The notes under the pieces are model-generated. The model was not told where the DNA came from. It saw nothing but the letters and a program-made list of their open reading frames with translations, and did no database searches. Below are positions 1 through 8,892 of a stretch of 64,000 nt of DNA, piece after piece (within the stretch, counting starts at the first letter, position 1; every line of letters starts with the position of its first letter). Position numbers and translations under genes: made by a program. Source of the DNA: JBJENW01 sp051880395. Its GTDB lineage: Bacteria > Bacillota > Clostridia > Lachnospirales > Lachnospiraceae. Where the stretch lies: NCBI GenBank assembly GCA_051880395.1, contig JBJENW010000108.1:9471-73470 (forward strand), in the 5' to 3' direction.

Positions 1-220
1 TGACTGGCGCTTCGCCTTTCACGATTGCAGCAGCCAGACCGGAACATCCGGCATATCCGCAACCACCACAGTTATTTCCCGGGAGTACCTCTAATATTGC
101 TTCTTCTCTCGGATCCACTTCTACTTTTAATTTTTCTCCGGCAATACCAAGGAAAAATCCGATCAGTATGCCTGTGCCACCTACGATGACGGCGGCAATG
201 ATAATACTTGTAATATCCAT
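1..220 (-). CDS. rnfB: Rnf complex subunit B, N-terminal part (partial)
   Basis: RnfB is the iron-sulfur subunit that passes electrons from ferredoxin towards the membrane part of the Rnf ion-translocating ferredoxin:NAD+ oxidoreductase. Only the first 73 residues are in the window; the rest lies left of base 1. Visible are an N-terminal membrane anchor (about residues 2-28) and then the start of the 4Fe-4S domain, with the spaced cysteines of NNCGGCGYAGC. The start ATG at 218-220 has an AGG-type ribosome binding site just upstream and lies 12 bases after the rnfA stop. It is the last gene of the C-D-G-E-A-B operon, the usual Rnf order. Identity is secure from the cysteine pattern and position. 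Confidence 0.95.
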   Translation of the reverse strand, partial: MDITSIIIAAVIVGGTGILIGFFLGIAGEKLKVEVDPREEAILEVLPGNNCGGCGYAGCSGLAAAIVKGEAPV

Positions 221-232
221 CTGCCTGCCCTC

Positions 233-808
233 CTAAATGACGCCTGAGAATCCGAAAAATGCAATCGCCATCAAACCTGCTGTTACAAGCACGATCGGTG
301 AACCTTTGAATGCACCCGGTACGTCGTTGTATTCAATCTTCTCTCTGATACCTGCCATAATGACAATCGCGATGGTAAAGCCGACTGCTGTCGCAAATCC
401 GTTTACCACGCTCTGTAAAATGTTATAATTTTTTGTCACATTCTTTAACGCAACACCAAGTACTGCACAGTTTGTCGTGATCAGCGGAAGATACACTCCC
501 AAAGACTGATACAGTGCCGGCATTGACTTTTTCAAAAACATTTCCACAAACTGCACCAATGCTGCAATAACCAAGATAAAGACGATGGTCTGCAGATATT
601 CAAAGCCCGACGGTGCCAAAATAAATTTGTAAATCAATCCCGTTACAAAGGAGGACAATGTGATAACGAAAACAATCGCTCCTCCCATACCTGCCGCCGT
701 CTCTACTTTCTTAGAAACACCAAGAAACGGACATAAGCCTAAAAACTGGCTCAAAACGACATTATTTACAATAGCGGAACTTACTAAAATAATCAGTAAT
801 TCTTTCAT
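233..808 (-). CDS. rnfA: Rnf electron transport complex subunit A
   Basis: RnfA is an integral membrane subunit of the Rnf complex, paired with RnfE; the pair forms the central membrane core through which electrons pass between the two faces. The protein is 191 residues, the usual family length, with about six hydrophobic helices and the conserved N-terminal stretch VVLSQFLGLCPFLGV, whose cysteine matches the membrane Fe-S ligand of RnfA. A second conserved half-motif, TTNCAVLGVAL near residue 112, carries the paired cysteine. The start follows a GGGGGATGAG ribosome binding site. It sits between rnfE and rnfB with short gaps, consistent with one transcript. Confidence 0.96.
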   Translation of the reverse strand: MKELLIILVSSAIVNNVVLSQFLGLCPFLGVSKKVETAAGMGGAIVFVITLSSFVTGLIYKFILAPSGFEYLQTIVFILVIAALVQFVEMFLKKSMPALYQSLGVYLPLITTNCAVLGVALKNVTKNYNILQSVVNGFATAVGFTIAIVIMAGIREKIEYNDVPGAFKGSPIVLVTAGLMAIAFFGFSGVI

Positions 809-822
809 CTTGTCTCATCCCC

Positions 823-1578
823 CTATTCTTTCTTCGCAGCTTCTGTAGCTGCCGGTGCTTTTTCAGATGTGGAAACACGTCCTGTACACATGCTGTTCCC
901 ACAACTTAAGCAGTCTCCAGCCAGGCATCCTTGTGCTGCTGCCATCGGTTTGCCCTTTTTCTCTGCATTCTTTTTGATCTGATTCATAATTGCAACCAAA
1001 AAACCTAATACAAAGAACGCACCAGGTGCCAATACAAAAATCGTGATCGGTGTATATCCAGCTTTTCCAGTTGCTGCATCCGCTAATGGTAAAAGTTGGA
1101 ATCCGAAAATCTGTCCGGCACCTAAAATCTCACGAACAATACCAATACAGGTCAGACCAAATGTAAATCCAAGTCCCATACCAATACCATCAAAGATAGA
1201 TGGAATTACCGGATTCTTAGACGCATAACTTTCTGCACGACCTAAGATGATACAGTTAACAACGATCAATGGAATATAAATACCCAGTGATGCATACAAA
1301 GCTGGCACAAAACCCTGTACCAAGAACTGTACAATTGTTACAAACGATGCCACAATAACGATAAATGCCGGCATACGAACTCTATCCGGAATCACTTTCC
1401 GGAGCATGGAAATGATCATATTCGACATAACCAAAACAACGGTTGTAGAAAGCCCCATACCAAGGCCGTTGATGGCAGAGGTTGTGACTGCCAGTGTCGG
1501 ACACATACCAAGCATCAGCACAAAGGTAGGATTTTCTTTAATAAGACCGTTGTATAATCTCTCTACACATTTATTCAT
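823..1578 (-). CDS. rnfE: Rnf electron transport complex subunit E, with cysteine-rich tail
   Basis: RnfE is the homologue and partner of RnfA in the membrane core of the Rnf complex. I chose the ATG at 1576-1578 (protein beginning MNKCVERLYNGL), which follows the rnfG stop closely and has a GGAGGT site, rather than an in-frame start 57 bases upstream that would lie inside rnfG. The protein is 251 residues. The RnfA/E cysteine motifs appear as MLGMCPTLAV and VVNCIILG. Odd feature: a C-terminal cytoplasmic extension after the last helix holds four cysteines spaced C-x4-C-x2-C-x4-C, followed by an alanine/lysine-rich tail. This spacing could bind a metal or cluster; that is inference. Confidence 0.94.
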   Translation of the reverse strand: MNKCVERLYNGLIKENPTFVLMLGMCPTLAVTTSAINGLGMGLSTTVVLVMSNMIISMLRKVIPDRVRMPAFIVIVASFVTIVQFLVQGFVPALYASLGIYIPLIVVNCIILGRAESYASKNPVIPSIFDGIGMGLGFTFGLTCIGIVREILGAGQIFGFQLLPLADAATGKAGYTPITIFVLAPGAFFVLGFLVAIMNQIKKNAEKKGKPMAAAQGCLAGDCLSCGNSMCTGRVSTSEKAPAATEAAKKE

Positions 1579-1579
1579 C

Positions 1580-2197
1580 TTAATTACCTCCTGCCAATAC
1601 ATTTCTGAAATAACACATACCAGCATCAACACCATAAGTCATCGCCTTCGATGTGATCGTAGCTCCACTGATCGCCTCGATCGGATCACTTGCAGAAGCG
1701 TCTACTTTGCTGACTTCTAAATAACTGTCCGGCGCAGAAAAGGTATGATCTTTAAACTGATCCATAAAAGCGGATTCTTTCGCTTTCATACCAAGTCCGG
1801 CTGTTTCACTGATATCTGTAATGGAATAACCATTTAACGTTCCGTCTTCTTTCACACCCATGGAGAAAGAAATGTCTCCGCCATATCCTGCATGACTCGT
1901 CACATTTAATACATACCCCAGGATCGTTCCACTGGAATCTTTTGCAGCTACCACACTTGTAATGTCATCATCTGCATAACCATTATCTGCTAAAACTTTT
2001 TCTGCTTCCTGTGTGTCAATGTCTACATCTTCAAATGTTTCCGCAGAATCAAAAACAGCTTTGTAAGCTTCTTGTGTCGCTTTTGCATTGGCATCTGCAA
2101 TCGGCTGTTTTGTCACATTGTATACCAATCCTAATGCTGTACCGGCAACAAGTGTGATGAGCGTTAGAAGTAGTGCATCTTTTACGACTTTATTCAT
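1580..2197 (-). CDS. rnfG: Rnf electron transport complex subunit G (flavoprotein)
   Basis: RnfG is a membrane-anchored subunit with covalently bound FMN facing outward. The 205-residue protein has one N-terminal membrane helix (about residues 9-28) and a long extracytoplasmic domain. Near residue 176 is DPIEAISGATITSKAMT; the SGAT(I/L)T(S) sequence is the flavinylation motif in which the last threonine receives FMN from the transferase ApbE. The start overlaps the end of rnfD by eight bases, indicating translational coupling. Length and motif are typical of the family. Confidence 0.96.
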   Translation of the reverse strand: MNKVVKDALLLTLITLVAGTALGLVYNVTKQPIADANAKATQEAYKAVFDSAETFEDVDIDTQEAEKVLADNGYADDDITSVVAAKDSSGTILGYVLNVTSHAGYGGDISFSMGVKEDGTLNGYSITDISETAGLGMKAKESAFMDQFKDHTFSAPDSYLEVSKVDASASDPIEAISGATITSKAMTYGVDAGMCYFRNVLAGGN

Positions 2198-3140
2198 TCT
2201 TCTTTCCCTCCTTTACAACACCGAATGCCCTCGGTACCGTCCATCTTTCAATCAGCGGAACTAACAGGTTGCTGAAGATGATCGCATAGGAAACACCCTC
2301 TGCAGAAGCTCCGAAGATACGGAAAATACCGGTCAGCAAGCCTAAAATAATACCATAAACAATCTTTCCTGTCGGTGTAATTGGCGATGTCACATAATCC
2401 GTTGCCATAAAGAATGCTCCAAGGAGCAGTCCACCACCACAGATTTCCTGCGTTACATAGGTCCAGTCAAATCCATGACCACCAAATAACAGAATGAAAA
2501 TGACAAATGTCACGATATATGTACCTGGGATTCTCAGATCAATGACTCCCATTATGATCAAAAAGATAGCTCCGATCAGTATTGCGATTGCTGATGTTTC
2601 ACCAATTGTTCCTGCCGTACGACCGATCAACATATCCATCGCATTGTAGGAACCGCCGCCCTTAATAACAGCCAGCGGCGTCGCCTCTGTGACACCATCG
2701 TATGTAAAGCTTGTCATCGTTCCGGTAAAGGAGATCAACAAAAAACAACGAGCAGCCAATGCCGGGTTCATAAAGTTCTGTCCCAATCCGCCAAACAACA
2801 TTTTTACAATGATGATCGCAAATACACTACCGATCATCGCCTGCCACCAAGGCAGTGTATGTGGTAAGTTTAAGGCCAAAAGCAAACCTGTGACAGCGGC
2901 ACTTAAATCGCCGATCGTACTCTTTTTATGCATCAATTTCTCATAAATCCATTCTGATGCAACACAGGTCGCCATACAGACCAAAATTAAAATCAGTGCT
3001 TTTACTCCAAAATTATACACTCCAAAACAGGTGGTCGGCAGTAAACCGATCAGAACATAAAGCATGATCCTGCTTGTGGAATCTTTCGCACGCACGTGTG
3101 GTGATGATGATACATGAAACAAATCACTCACAATGTTCAC
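2190..3140 (-). CDS. rnfD: Rnf electron transport complex subunit D (flavoprotein)
   Basis: RnfD is a polytopic membrane subunit of the Rnf complex, homologous to NqrB, with covalently bound FMN; it is thought to take part in ion translocation. The 316-residue protein has about nine hydrophobic segments. The conserved region near the centre (DGVTEATPLAVIKGG) contains the SGAT-like TEATP context of the covalent FMN threonine, and FMNPALAARCFLL is a further family motif. It overlaps rnfG by eight bases and follows rnfC by 31 bases. Confidence 0.95.
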   Translation of the reverse strand: MNIVSDLFHVSSSPHVRAKDSTSRIMLYVLIGLLPTTCFGVYNFGVKALILILVCMATCVASEWIYEKLMHKKSTIGDLSAAVTGLLLALNLPHTLPWWQAMIGSVFAIIIVKMLFGGLGQNFMNPALAARCFLLISFTGTMTSFTYDGVTEATPLAVIKGGGSYNAMDMLIGRTAGTIGETSAIAILIGAIFLIIMGVIDLRIPGTYIVTFVIFILLFGGHGFDWTYVTQEICGGGLLLGAFFMATDYVTSPITPTGKIVYGIILGLLTGIFRIFGASAEGVSYAIIFSNLLVPLIERWTVPRAFGVVKEGKKNE

Positions 3141-3171
3141 CTCTTTCTACTGTTCTTTCTACAAGTCTTTT

Positions 3172-4494
3172 TTAATTTTTCTTTCTCTTTTCTGCCAAGA
3201 TCAGTTTCTTTTCCGTCTTGATCGACTGTGCTAACTGCCGTCTTGCCGGACAAATAAAGCTGCAGCTTCCGCATTCAATACATTCTAGGCCATGCCATTT
3301 TTCAAACTGATCCGCCTGTTTATTTTCAGAAAAATCAGCCAAACGAGAAGGCACAAGCTGCTCCGGACATGCTTCCACACAGCGTCCACAGTTGATACAA
3401 GCCGTTGTCTCATATGCTGCTACCTCATCTTTTGTCATGGCAAGTAGTGCAGACGTTGTCTTTGTTGTTGGGACTTCTAAACCAAACATCGAAAATCCCA
3501 TCATCGGGCCTCCGGCAATAATTTTTTCCGGCTGCTCCTTAAACCCACCGGCAGCGTCTAATAACTCCTGAAAACTGGTTCCGATATTAAAATAAAAGTT
3601 TCCTGGATTTTCTACCGCATTTCCTGTTACGGTAAAGATTCGGTGCATCACCGGCTGCCCTAACATAACCGCATTGTAAATAGAGATCATCGTCTCCACA
3701 TTATCAACGATACAGCCCGCATCTGCCGGCAGCATTTTCGAATTGATCGAACGTTTTGTTGTCGCATAGATTAACTGACGTTCTCCACCCTGCGGATATT
3801 TTGTCCGAAGCGGTACCACTTCAATGCGTGGCTCATCTTTTGTCAATTCTGTCAGCTTCTCGATACAATCTTTTTTGTTGTCCTCGATACCAAGAAGACC
3901 TTTTGCATGATCAAACAGTTTCAGAACAATTTTCATACCTGCAATCAATTTTTCCGGATTTTCAATCATACGACGATAATCGGATGTCAGATATGGCTCA
4001 CATTCTGCGCAGTTTGCAATAATGTAATCAATTTTTTCCGGTTCTTTTGGTGAGAGTTTCACATGTGTCGGGAATCCGGCACCTCCCATTCCGACGACAC
4101 CGGCTTCTTTGATTCGGTTAACAATTTCTTCTTTGGATAATGCATCCAGATTTTCTGCCGGATGATACTCCACTTCGTTAAATTCTCCATCGCTTTCGAT
4201 CACGATAGATGTTACCATGTCGCCTACTGCAACACGTCTCGGTTCAATCGCCTTTACTGTTCCCGATACGGAAGAATAAATCGGCGCGGATACAAATCCA
4301 CCGGCTTCGGCAATTTTCTGTCCTTTTAAAACCGTGTCTCCTACTGCCACAATCGGCTTTGCCGGCGCACCTATGTGCTGTGAAACCGGATAAACAAGTT
4401 CGCCTTTGGGCAATACTTCCTGGACAGGTTTATCTTTGGATAAATCTTTACCGTCATAGGGATGGACTCCACCTTTAAAAGTACTTAAACCCAT
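3172..4494 (-). CDS. rnfC: Rnf electron transport complex subunit C
   Basis: RnfC is the peripheral cytoplasmic subunit that exchanges electrons with NAD(H). The 440-residue protein shows the expected order: N-terminal barrel-sandwich domain (TFKGGVHPYDGK), an NADH/FMN-binding Rossmann-like region with GGAGFPTHVK near residue 135, a SLBB-type segment, and two 4Fe-4S motifs near the C terminus (CINCGRCVEACP and CIECGSCSFICP). It lacks the long repeat-rich tail of some proteobacterial RnfC proteins. It is the first gene of the operon, with a leader of about 130 bases behind an extended -10 element at 4630-4635. Confidence 0.96.
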   Translation of the reverse strand: MGLSTFKGGVHPYDGKDLSKDKPVQEVLPKGELVYPVSQHIGAPAKPIVAVGDTVLKGQKIAEAGGFVSAPIYSSVSGTVKAIEPRRVAVGDMVTSIVIESDGEFNEVEYHPAENLDALSKEEIVNRIKEAGVVGMGGAGFPTHVKLSPKEPEKIDYIIANCAECEPYLTSDYRRMIENPEKLIAGMKIVLKLFDHAKGLLGIEDNKKDCIEKLTELTKDEPRIEVVPLRTKYPQGGERQLIYATTKRSINSKMLPADAGCIVDNVETMISIYNAVMLGQPVMHRIFTVTGNAVENPGNFYFNIGTSFQELLDAAGGFKEQPEKIIAGGPMMGFSMFGLEVPTTKTTSALLAMTKDEVAAYETTACINCGRCVEACPEQLVPSRLADFSENKQADQFEKWHGLECIECGSCSFICPARRQLAQSIKTEKKLILAEKRKKN

Positions 4495-4629
4495 ATTCTG
4501 TGCCCCACTTTCTGTAATAAAATTATAGTTCTCTGCATATGTATATCGGTTATTATGCGAAAACCTTTACGCCTGAATTCTCCAATATTGTTTTCTTCCA
4601 AGCGCTCAAACTGTGCGTTTGATATAGCT

Positions 4630-4635
4630 ATTATA
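4630..4635 (-). promoter_or_regulatory. Probable extended -10 of the rnf operon promoter
   Basis: On the minus strand the sequence TGTTATAAT forms a consensus -10 box with a TGn extension. No good -35 hexamer is visible 17 bases upstream, as is common for extended -10 promoters. The predicted transcript would have a leader of about 130 nt before rnfC. Confidence 0.5.
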
Positions 4636-4701
4636 ACACAAAAAGCCATAAAATCAGTACTTTTTTCTTATCACATTGTTTTTTTTTTAATACTTTTTGA
4701 C

Positions 4702-4717
4702 AAAAAATATCTTAACC
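4702..4717 (+). repeat. Recurring AAATATCTTAACC motif, copy 1
   Basis: A+T-rich motif ending TATCTTAACC. Close copies occur at 15924, 16155, 16246 and 63974, always in non-coding DNA and, where the surroundings are in the window, close to a large inverted repeat. The function is unknown. The copy at 15924 is identical to that at 63974 over 15 bases. Confidence 0.5.
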
Positions 4718-4733
4718 TGCTAAGATACATTGC

Positions 4734-4763
4734 TTGTTTTCTAAAAAGATTTTGTGGTATACT
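4734..4763 (+). promoter_or_regulatory. Candidate promoter for the exonuclease-like gene
   Basis: TTGTTT (4734-4739) and TATACT (4758-4763) with an 18-base spacer, directed to the right. A transcript starting near 4770 would include the whole 163-bp palindrome at 4824-4986 as its leader before the coding start at 5008. Confidence 0.5.
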
Positions 4764-4823
4764 AGAGTACAGCAAGATGCACTCTCAAAGCTCTTTATCC
4801 TTGATTTTGAGAGTTCATACATA

Positions 4824-4986
4824 ATGTTTTCTCGGAATCTCTTTGTGCTTGATTTTGTGAGATGATTTTTTGTCAGATGTGCACAAATTTATGAGGCGTA
4901 CGTGGAGCGTACGTTGATTAAATTTGTGTGCATCTGACGGAAAATCATCCGCAAAAGCGGGCGCAAGGGAGATTCCGAGAGAACAT
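4824..4986 (+). repeat. 163-bp imperfect palindrome (large hairpin)
   Basis: The outer arms 4824-4841 and 4968-4986 and the middle arms 4861-4891 and 4919-4949 are inverted copies; 27 of 31 positions match in the middle arms. The apex is CGTACG-TGGAG-CGTACG. The structure lies between a candidate promoter and the ribosome binding site at 4995, so it would fold in the 5' leader. It is far larger than a terminator and lacks a following U run. A degenerate copy of its right arm is found at 28492-28562. Confidence 0.75.
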
Positions 4987-5007
4987 CAAAAAAGGAGGAG
5001 GCTTTTT

Positions 5008-6153
5008 ATGCAAATCTGGCAAACAGAAACAAAATTGACAACGAAAGATTTGGAATATCTCACTTTTTTCCCAGAAAATGCGACTTTTTTTGACATCGAA
5101 ACCACTGGTTTTTCTGCCGGACATGCCATCTGTTATCTGATCGGATGCGCATCCCGAAAAGAAAATCGTCTATTGATCACGCAGTTTTTTGCGGATCAGA
5201 TAATTGATGAGCAGAATGTTTTAGAAGCATTTCTGGCATATATCGCTGATTTCCAAATATTGATCTCTTTTAATGGAACCGGATTTGATCTCCCGTTTTT
5301 ACAAAAACGCTGTGAAATGCTATCGCTCCCGGTGGATTTTACAAATTTCCAGCAGACGGATATTTTTAAAGAAGTATCCGCGCTCAAAGAAGTCTTTTGT
5401 CTTCCAAATTACAAACAAAAAGCCATTGAAGCATTTCTTGGAATCATGCGCGAAGATCAATATAACGGCGGAGAACTGATCAACCAATATTTTTCCTATG
5501 AGAAAACACAAGATTCCAAACTGCTTTCCCTTTTAAAACTGCACAATTACGAGGATGTTCTTGGAATGACCAAGCTGCTTCCCATTTTTTCTTATATTTC
5601 CTTTTTTCAGGGGAATTTTCACATTGCATCGCTTGAAAAGAACACGTTTACGGATTATGCAGGCGAGAAAAAGGAAGAAATGCTGTTTTCACTCACCTGT
5701 GATCTGACCTTTCCAAAACGCCTCACCTGTCGTAAAGATGGAATTCATATGGTTTTTTCCAAAAATATTGTACAATTCTCTGTCCCAATTTATTCAGGAG
5801 AATTGAAATTTTTCTATCAGAATTACAAAGACTACTATTATCTTCCAAAGGAAGATATGGCCATTCACAAGAGTGTTGCGTTTTATGTCGATAAAAATTA
5901 TCGAACACAAGCGAAGGCTGCCACTTGCTACAGCAAAAAGACCGGTTGTTTTTTGCCACAGTTTGATGACGTGATCTCGCCCTATTTTAAACTTGAATAT
6001 AATGACACACACTCTTATTTTGAATGCACGCGTGAATTCTATGAATCGGATGACGATGTCAAACGCTATTGCATGCATATTCTCCATCATTTTCTCGAAA
6101 AAAAGAAGCAATCAAAAACCTCAAAAAAGACAAAAAAGCCGATTGTCGGATAA
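5008..6153 (+). CDS. Ribonuclease H-like DEDD exonuclease (YprB-type)
   Basis: The 381-residue protein begins at ATG 5008, chosen because an AGGAGG site lies seven bases upstream; a longer in-frame reading to 4924 would start inside the palindrome. The first 170 residues form an RNase H-like exonuclease domain of the YprB/DEDD type: FFDIETTGF supplies the first acidic pair (D-x-E), ISFNGTGFDLPFL the second aspartate, and NYEDVLGMTKLL the last aspartate. The C-terminal 180 residues are lysine-rich and not recognisable. Proteins of this type are annotated as 3'-5' exonuclease-like; the substrate is unknown. It is a single-gene unit ending in a bidirectional terminator shared with cheR. Confidence 0.8.
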   Translation: MQIWQTETKLTTKDLEYLTFFPENATFFDIETTGFSAGHAICYLIGCASRKENRLLITQFFADQIIDEQNVLEAFLAYIADFQILISFNGTGFDLPFLQKRCEMLSLPVDFTNFQQTDIFKEVSALKEVFCLPNYKQKAIEAFLGIMREDQYNGGELINQYFSYEKTQDSKLLSLLKLHNYEDVLGMTKLLPIFSYISFFQGNFHIASLEKNTFTDYAGEKKEEMLFSLTCDLTFPKRLTCRKDGIHMVFSKNIVQFSVPIYSGELKFFYQNYKDYYYLPKEDMAIHKSVAFYVDKNYRTQAKAATCYSKKTGCFLPQFDDVISPYFKLEYNDTHSYFECTREFYESDDDVKRYCMHILHHFLEKKKQSKTSKKTKKPIVG

Positions 6154-6176
6154 CTTTCCGACAATCGGCTTTTTTT
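6132..6176. terminator. Bidirectional terminator between exonuclease and cheR genes
   Basis: Perfect 15-bp-class stem (AAAGCCGATTGTCGGA...TCCGACAATCGGCTTT) with T runs on both strands, between two convergent genes. Confidence 0.9.
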
Positions 6177-6951
6177 ATATTTTTTCAAAAAAGAAAGACT
6201 GTTTCCTTGCATAATTCAACTCTTTATAATTTATGATCTGCTCTGTGCTACCGATGAAAAGAATTCCTCCCGGTTTCAAAGCTTCATTGAATTTGCGATA
6301 AATCTCTTCTTTTGCTTCTTCTGTAAAGTAAATCAATACATTCCGGCATACAATCAGATTGCAGCCTTGCGGGTACGGATCTTTTAACAAATTATGTTCT
6401 TTAAAATCCACACGCGACTTAATCTCATTTGAAATTTGATAAGAAGGTCCTACTTTTGTAAAATACTTCTTTTTCAAATCCTCTGGCACAGCTGCGATAC
6501 TTTTCTCATTGTACAGACCTACACGTGCTTTTTCCAGCACTTGCTTATCAATATCCGTTGCAGTGATTCGAATCTGATTCAACGGCATAAACCGTGATAA
6601 TGCCATCACCAGTGAATATGGTTCATCTCCTGTTGAACAGGCAGCACTCCAAATCTTCAGGTTTTTGCCAAATTTCTGAATCAGTTCCGGGAATACCTGC
6701 TGTTCCAAAAGTTTCCATTGTTCCGGATTTCGATAAAACTCCGAAACATTGATCGTAAGAAAATTGACAAACTGATCAAACTTTTGTTTGTCTTTTTTGA
6801 TCATCTGCACATACGCATCGTAAGAATTTGCACCATTTTTTGTAAGCAGCGTATCAATTCGCCGACGCATCTGTTTCTCCTTATAAGAATTCAGATCAAT
6901 TTTCGTCAATGCGAATACATCTTTTTTGAATTTTTCATACCCTTCAAACAT
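6175..6951 (-). CDS. cheR: Chemotaxis protein methyltransferase CheR
   Basis: CheR transfers methyl groups from S-adenosylmethionine to glutamates of chemoreceptors, the adaptation step of chemotaxis. The 258-residue protein has the CheR N-terminal helical domain (residues 1-75, with RRRIDTLL) followed by a Rossmann methyltransferase domain; the SAM-binding region includes WSAACSTGDEPYS and the conserved late motif LIVCRNVLIYF. Length is normal. It starts 21 bases after the ispH-rpsA stop and so is probably transcribed with it. No receptor or CheA is present in the window. Confidence 0.95.
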   Translation of the reverse strand: MFEGYEKFKKDVFALTKIDLNSYKEKQMRRRIDTLLTKNGANSYDAYVQMIKKDKQKFDQFVNFLTINVSEFYRNPEQWKLLEQQVFPELIQKFGKNLKIWSAACSTGDEPYSLVMALSRFMPLNQIRITATDIDKQVLEKARVGLYNEKSIAAVPEDLKKKYFTKVGPSYQISNEIKSRVDFKEHNLLKDPYPQGCNLIVCRNVLIYFTEEAKEEIYRKFNEALKPGGILFIGSTEQIINYKELNYARKQSFFFEKI

Positions 6952-6972
6952 ATTGATCCCCTCACAGACTTT

Positions 6973-8892
6973 TTATTCTTCTGATTCGGTCTCGTCTTTG
7001 TCGTCCGTTAAAAGTGCTTTCATACTTAAGCTGATCTTCTTTTCTTCCTCGTTAAAATCTACGATTTTTGCTTCGATTTCCTGTCCGACTTTTAATACAT
7101 CCGCCGGTTTTTCTACGTGCTCTTTTGCAATCTGGGATACATGTAACAATGCATCTACGCCCGGAGCCAGTTCTATGAATGCACCGAAATCTGTCATTCT
7201 TGCAACTTTTCCGTTTACAATGTTTCCAACTGCAAATTTTTCAGCAGCATTATTCCAAGGATTTTCATCTTCAAATTTCATGCTGAGTGCAATCTTTGTA
7301 CCGTTGATATCCTTGATGAATACTTTTACAACATCACCTACTTTAAATACTTTCTTCGGGTTTTCTACTCTTCCCCAAGACATTTCAGAGATGTGCAGTA
7401 ATCCGTCTGCTCCGCCAAGATCGATAAATGCACCGAAATCTGTAACGTTTTTCACGGTTCCTTCGATCACATCGCCAACATTGATTTTTGCAAATAATTC
7501 TTTCTGTAATTCTTCTTTTTTTGCAACCAGTAACTGTTTTCTGTCACCGATGATTCTTCTTCTTCTCGGGTTAAACTCGCTGATTACGAATTCGATATCC
7601 TGATCTTTATATTTGCTCAGGTCTTTTTCGTATGTATCAGAAACGAGACTTGCCGGAATAAAGACTCTTGTTTCGTCAACAACAACACTCAAGCCACCAT
7701 CGAGTACCTGTGCCACTTTTGCTGTCAGCACTTCTTTGTTCTCGAATGCTTCCTCTAACCGTTTGCTTCCTTTTTCTGCTGCAAGACGTTTGTAAGTCAG
7801 TAATACCTGTCCTTCACCGTCATTTACTTTCAATACCTTTGCTTCCATGGTATCACCAACGGAAACCTGTGTGGTTAAGTCAACATTCGGTTCGTTTGTG
7901 TACTCGTTACGGGTAATAATTCCGTCAGATTTGTAACCAATATTTAAAATAATCTCGTCCGGTTTCACATCAATAACGGTACCTTCGACTACCTCTCCAT
8001 TTCTTATTGTTTTTAATGATTCTTCTAACATTTGTTCAAAAGTCTGCTCTGACATTCTTTTTTGAACCTCCTCAATAATATTATTTGGGGTAGAAGCCCC
8101 TGCGGTAATACCTACGCTATCAACGGATCCAAACTGAGTTAAATCCAAGTCATCGAGTGTCTGTATATAGTAAGTATTTTCACATTCCTTTTTGCATATT
8201 TCAAATAACTTCTGTGTGTTTGAGCTATGCTTTCCACCAATGACAATCATGGCATCAACGCACCCTGCAATGTCGTAACTTTCTCGCTGCCGTTTTTCGG
8301 TCGCATTGCAGATAGTATTTAAAACACTTATATCATACCCTTTTTTCGAGATAATTTCAACTAAATCTTGAAATTTCTTGTAATTAAATGTCGTTTGTGA
8401 TACAATACACACCTTTTTGTGTGGATCAAGTTTCAATTTTTCAGCTTCCTGGGCCGAATTTACTACAAATGTGTACTCCGGATCGCTCCACCCACGAATG
8501 CCTTCTACCTCCGGATGGGTCGGATTCCCGATGATCACGATCTGTTCTCCCAACGAACTATGTTCTTCCACAATACGATGGATTTTCAGAACAAACGGAC
8601 ATGTCGCATCTACAATGCGGAATCCATTTTTTTCCAATTTCTCATACACCTGTTTCGATACTCCGTGGGAACGGATCACGATAGTGGCAGCATTTAGTTT
8701 TTCTAACTCTTTTAAATCTTCAATGACCTCCACACCTTTTTTTTTCAGATCATTGACCACCTCTTCATTGTGAATGATAGGACCAAACGTATACAAGGGT
8801 TTATTCCCTTTTTCCGCCTGTTCATACACCTGTTCCACCGCACGTTTTACACCAAAACAAAACCCTGCGCTTTCTGCTACCCGAACCTGCAT
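6973..8892 (-). CDS. ispH: IspH-ribosomal protein S1 fusion
   Basis: Bifunctional 639-residue protein. Residues 1-280 are 4-hydroxy-3-methylbut-2-enyl diphosphate reductase (last step of the MEP isoprenoid pathway), with the three 4Fe-4S cysteines at C12 (GFCFGV), C98 (DATCPF) and C195 (NTICNAT). From about residue 283 (MSEQTFEQML) it continues as ribosomal protein S1 with four S1 RNA-binding folds, the third and fourth being the most canonical (VTDFGAFIDLGGADGLLHIS, MTDFGAFIELAPGVDALLHV). This fusion is known in many Clostridia. The start overlaps the cmk stop (TAATG), so translation is coupled. The S1 part ends in an acidic tail. Confidence 0.96.
   Translation of the reverse strand: MQVRVAESAGFCFGVKRAVEQVYEQAEKGNKPLYTFGPIIHNEEVVNDLKKKGVEVIEDLKELEKLNAATIVIRSHGVSKQVYEKLEKNGFRIVDATCPFVLKIHRIVEEHSSLGEQIVIIGNPTHPEVEGIRGWSDPEYTFVVNSAQEAEKLKLDPHKKVCIVSQTTFNYKKFQDLVEIISKKGYDISVLNTICNATEKRQRESYDIAGCVDAMIVIGGKHSSNTQKLFEICKKECENTYYIQTLDDLDLTQFGSVDSVGITAGASTPNNIIEEVQKRMSEQTFEQMLEESLKTIRNGEVVEGTVIDVKPDEIILNIGYKSDGIITRNEYTNEPNVDLTTQVSVGDTMEAKVLKVNDGEGQVLLTYKRLAAEKGSKRLEEAFENKEVLTAKVAQVLDGGLSVVVDETRVFIPASLVSDTYEKDLSKYKDQDIEFVISEFNPRRRRIIGDRKQLLVAKKEELQKELFAKINVGDVIEGTVKNVTDFGAFIDLGGADGLLHISEMSWGRVENPKKVFKVGDVVKVFIKDINGTKIALSMKFEDENPWNNAAEKFAVGNIVNGKVARMTDFGAFIELAPGVDALLHVSQIAKEHVEKPADVLKVGQEIEAKIVDFNEEEKKISLSMKALLTDDKDETESEE

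Noticed and set aside
6926..7603. Plus-strand open frame of 225 codons opposite ispH-rpsA
   Set aside because: Shadow of the S1 domain coding sequence, without family features or start signals.
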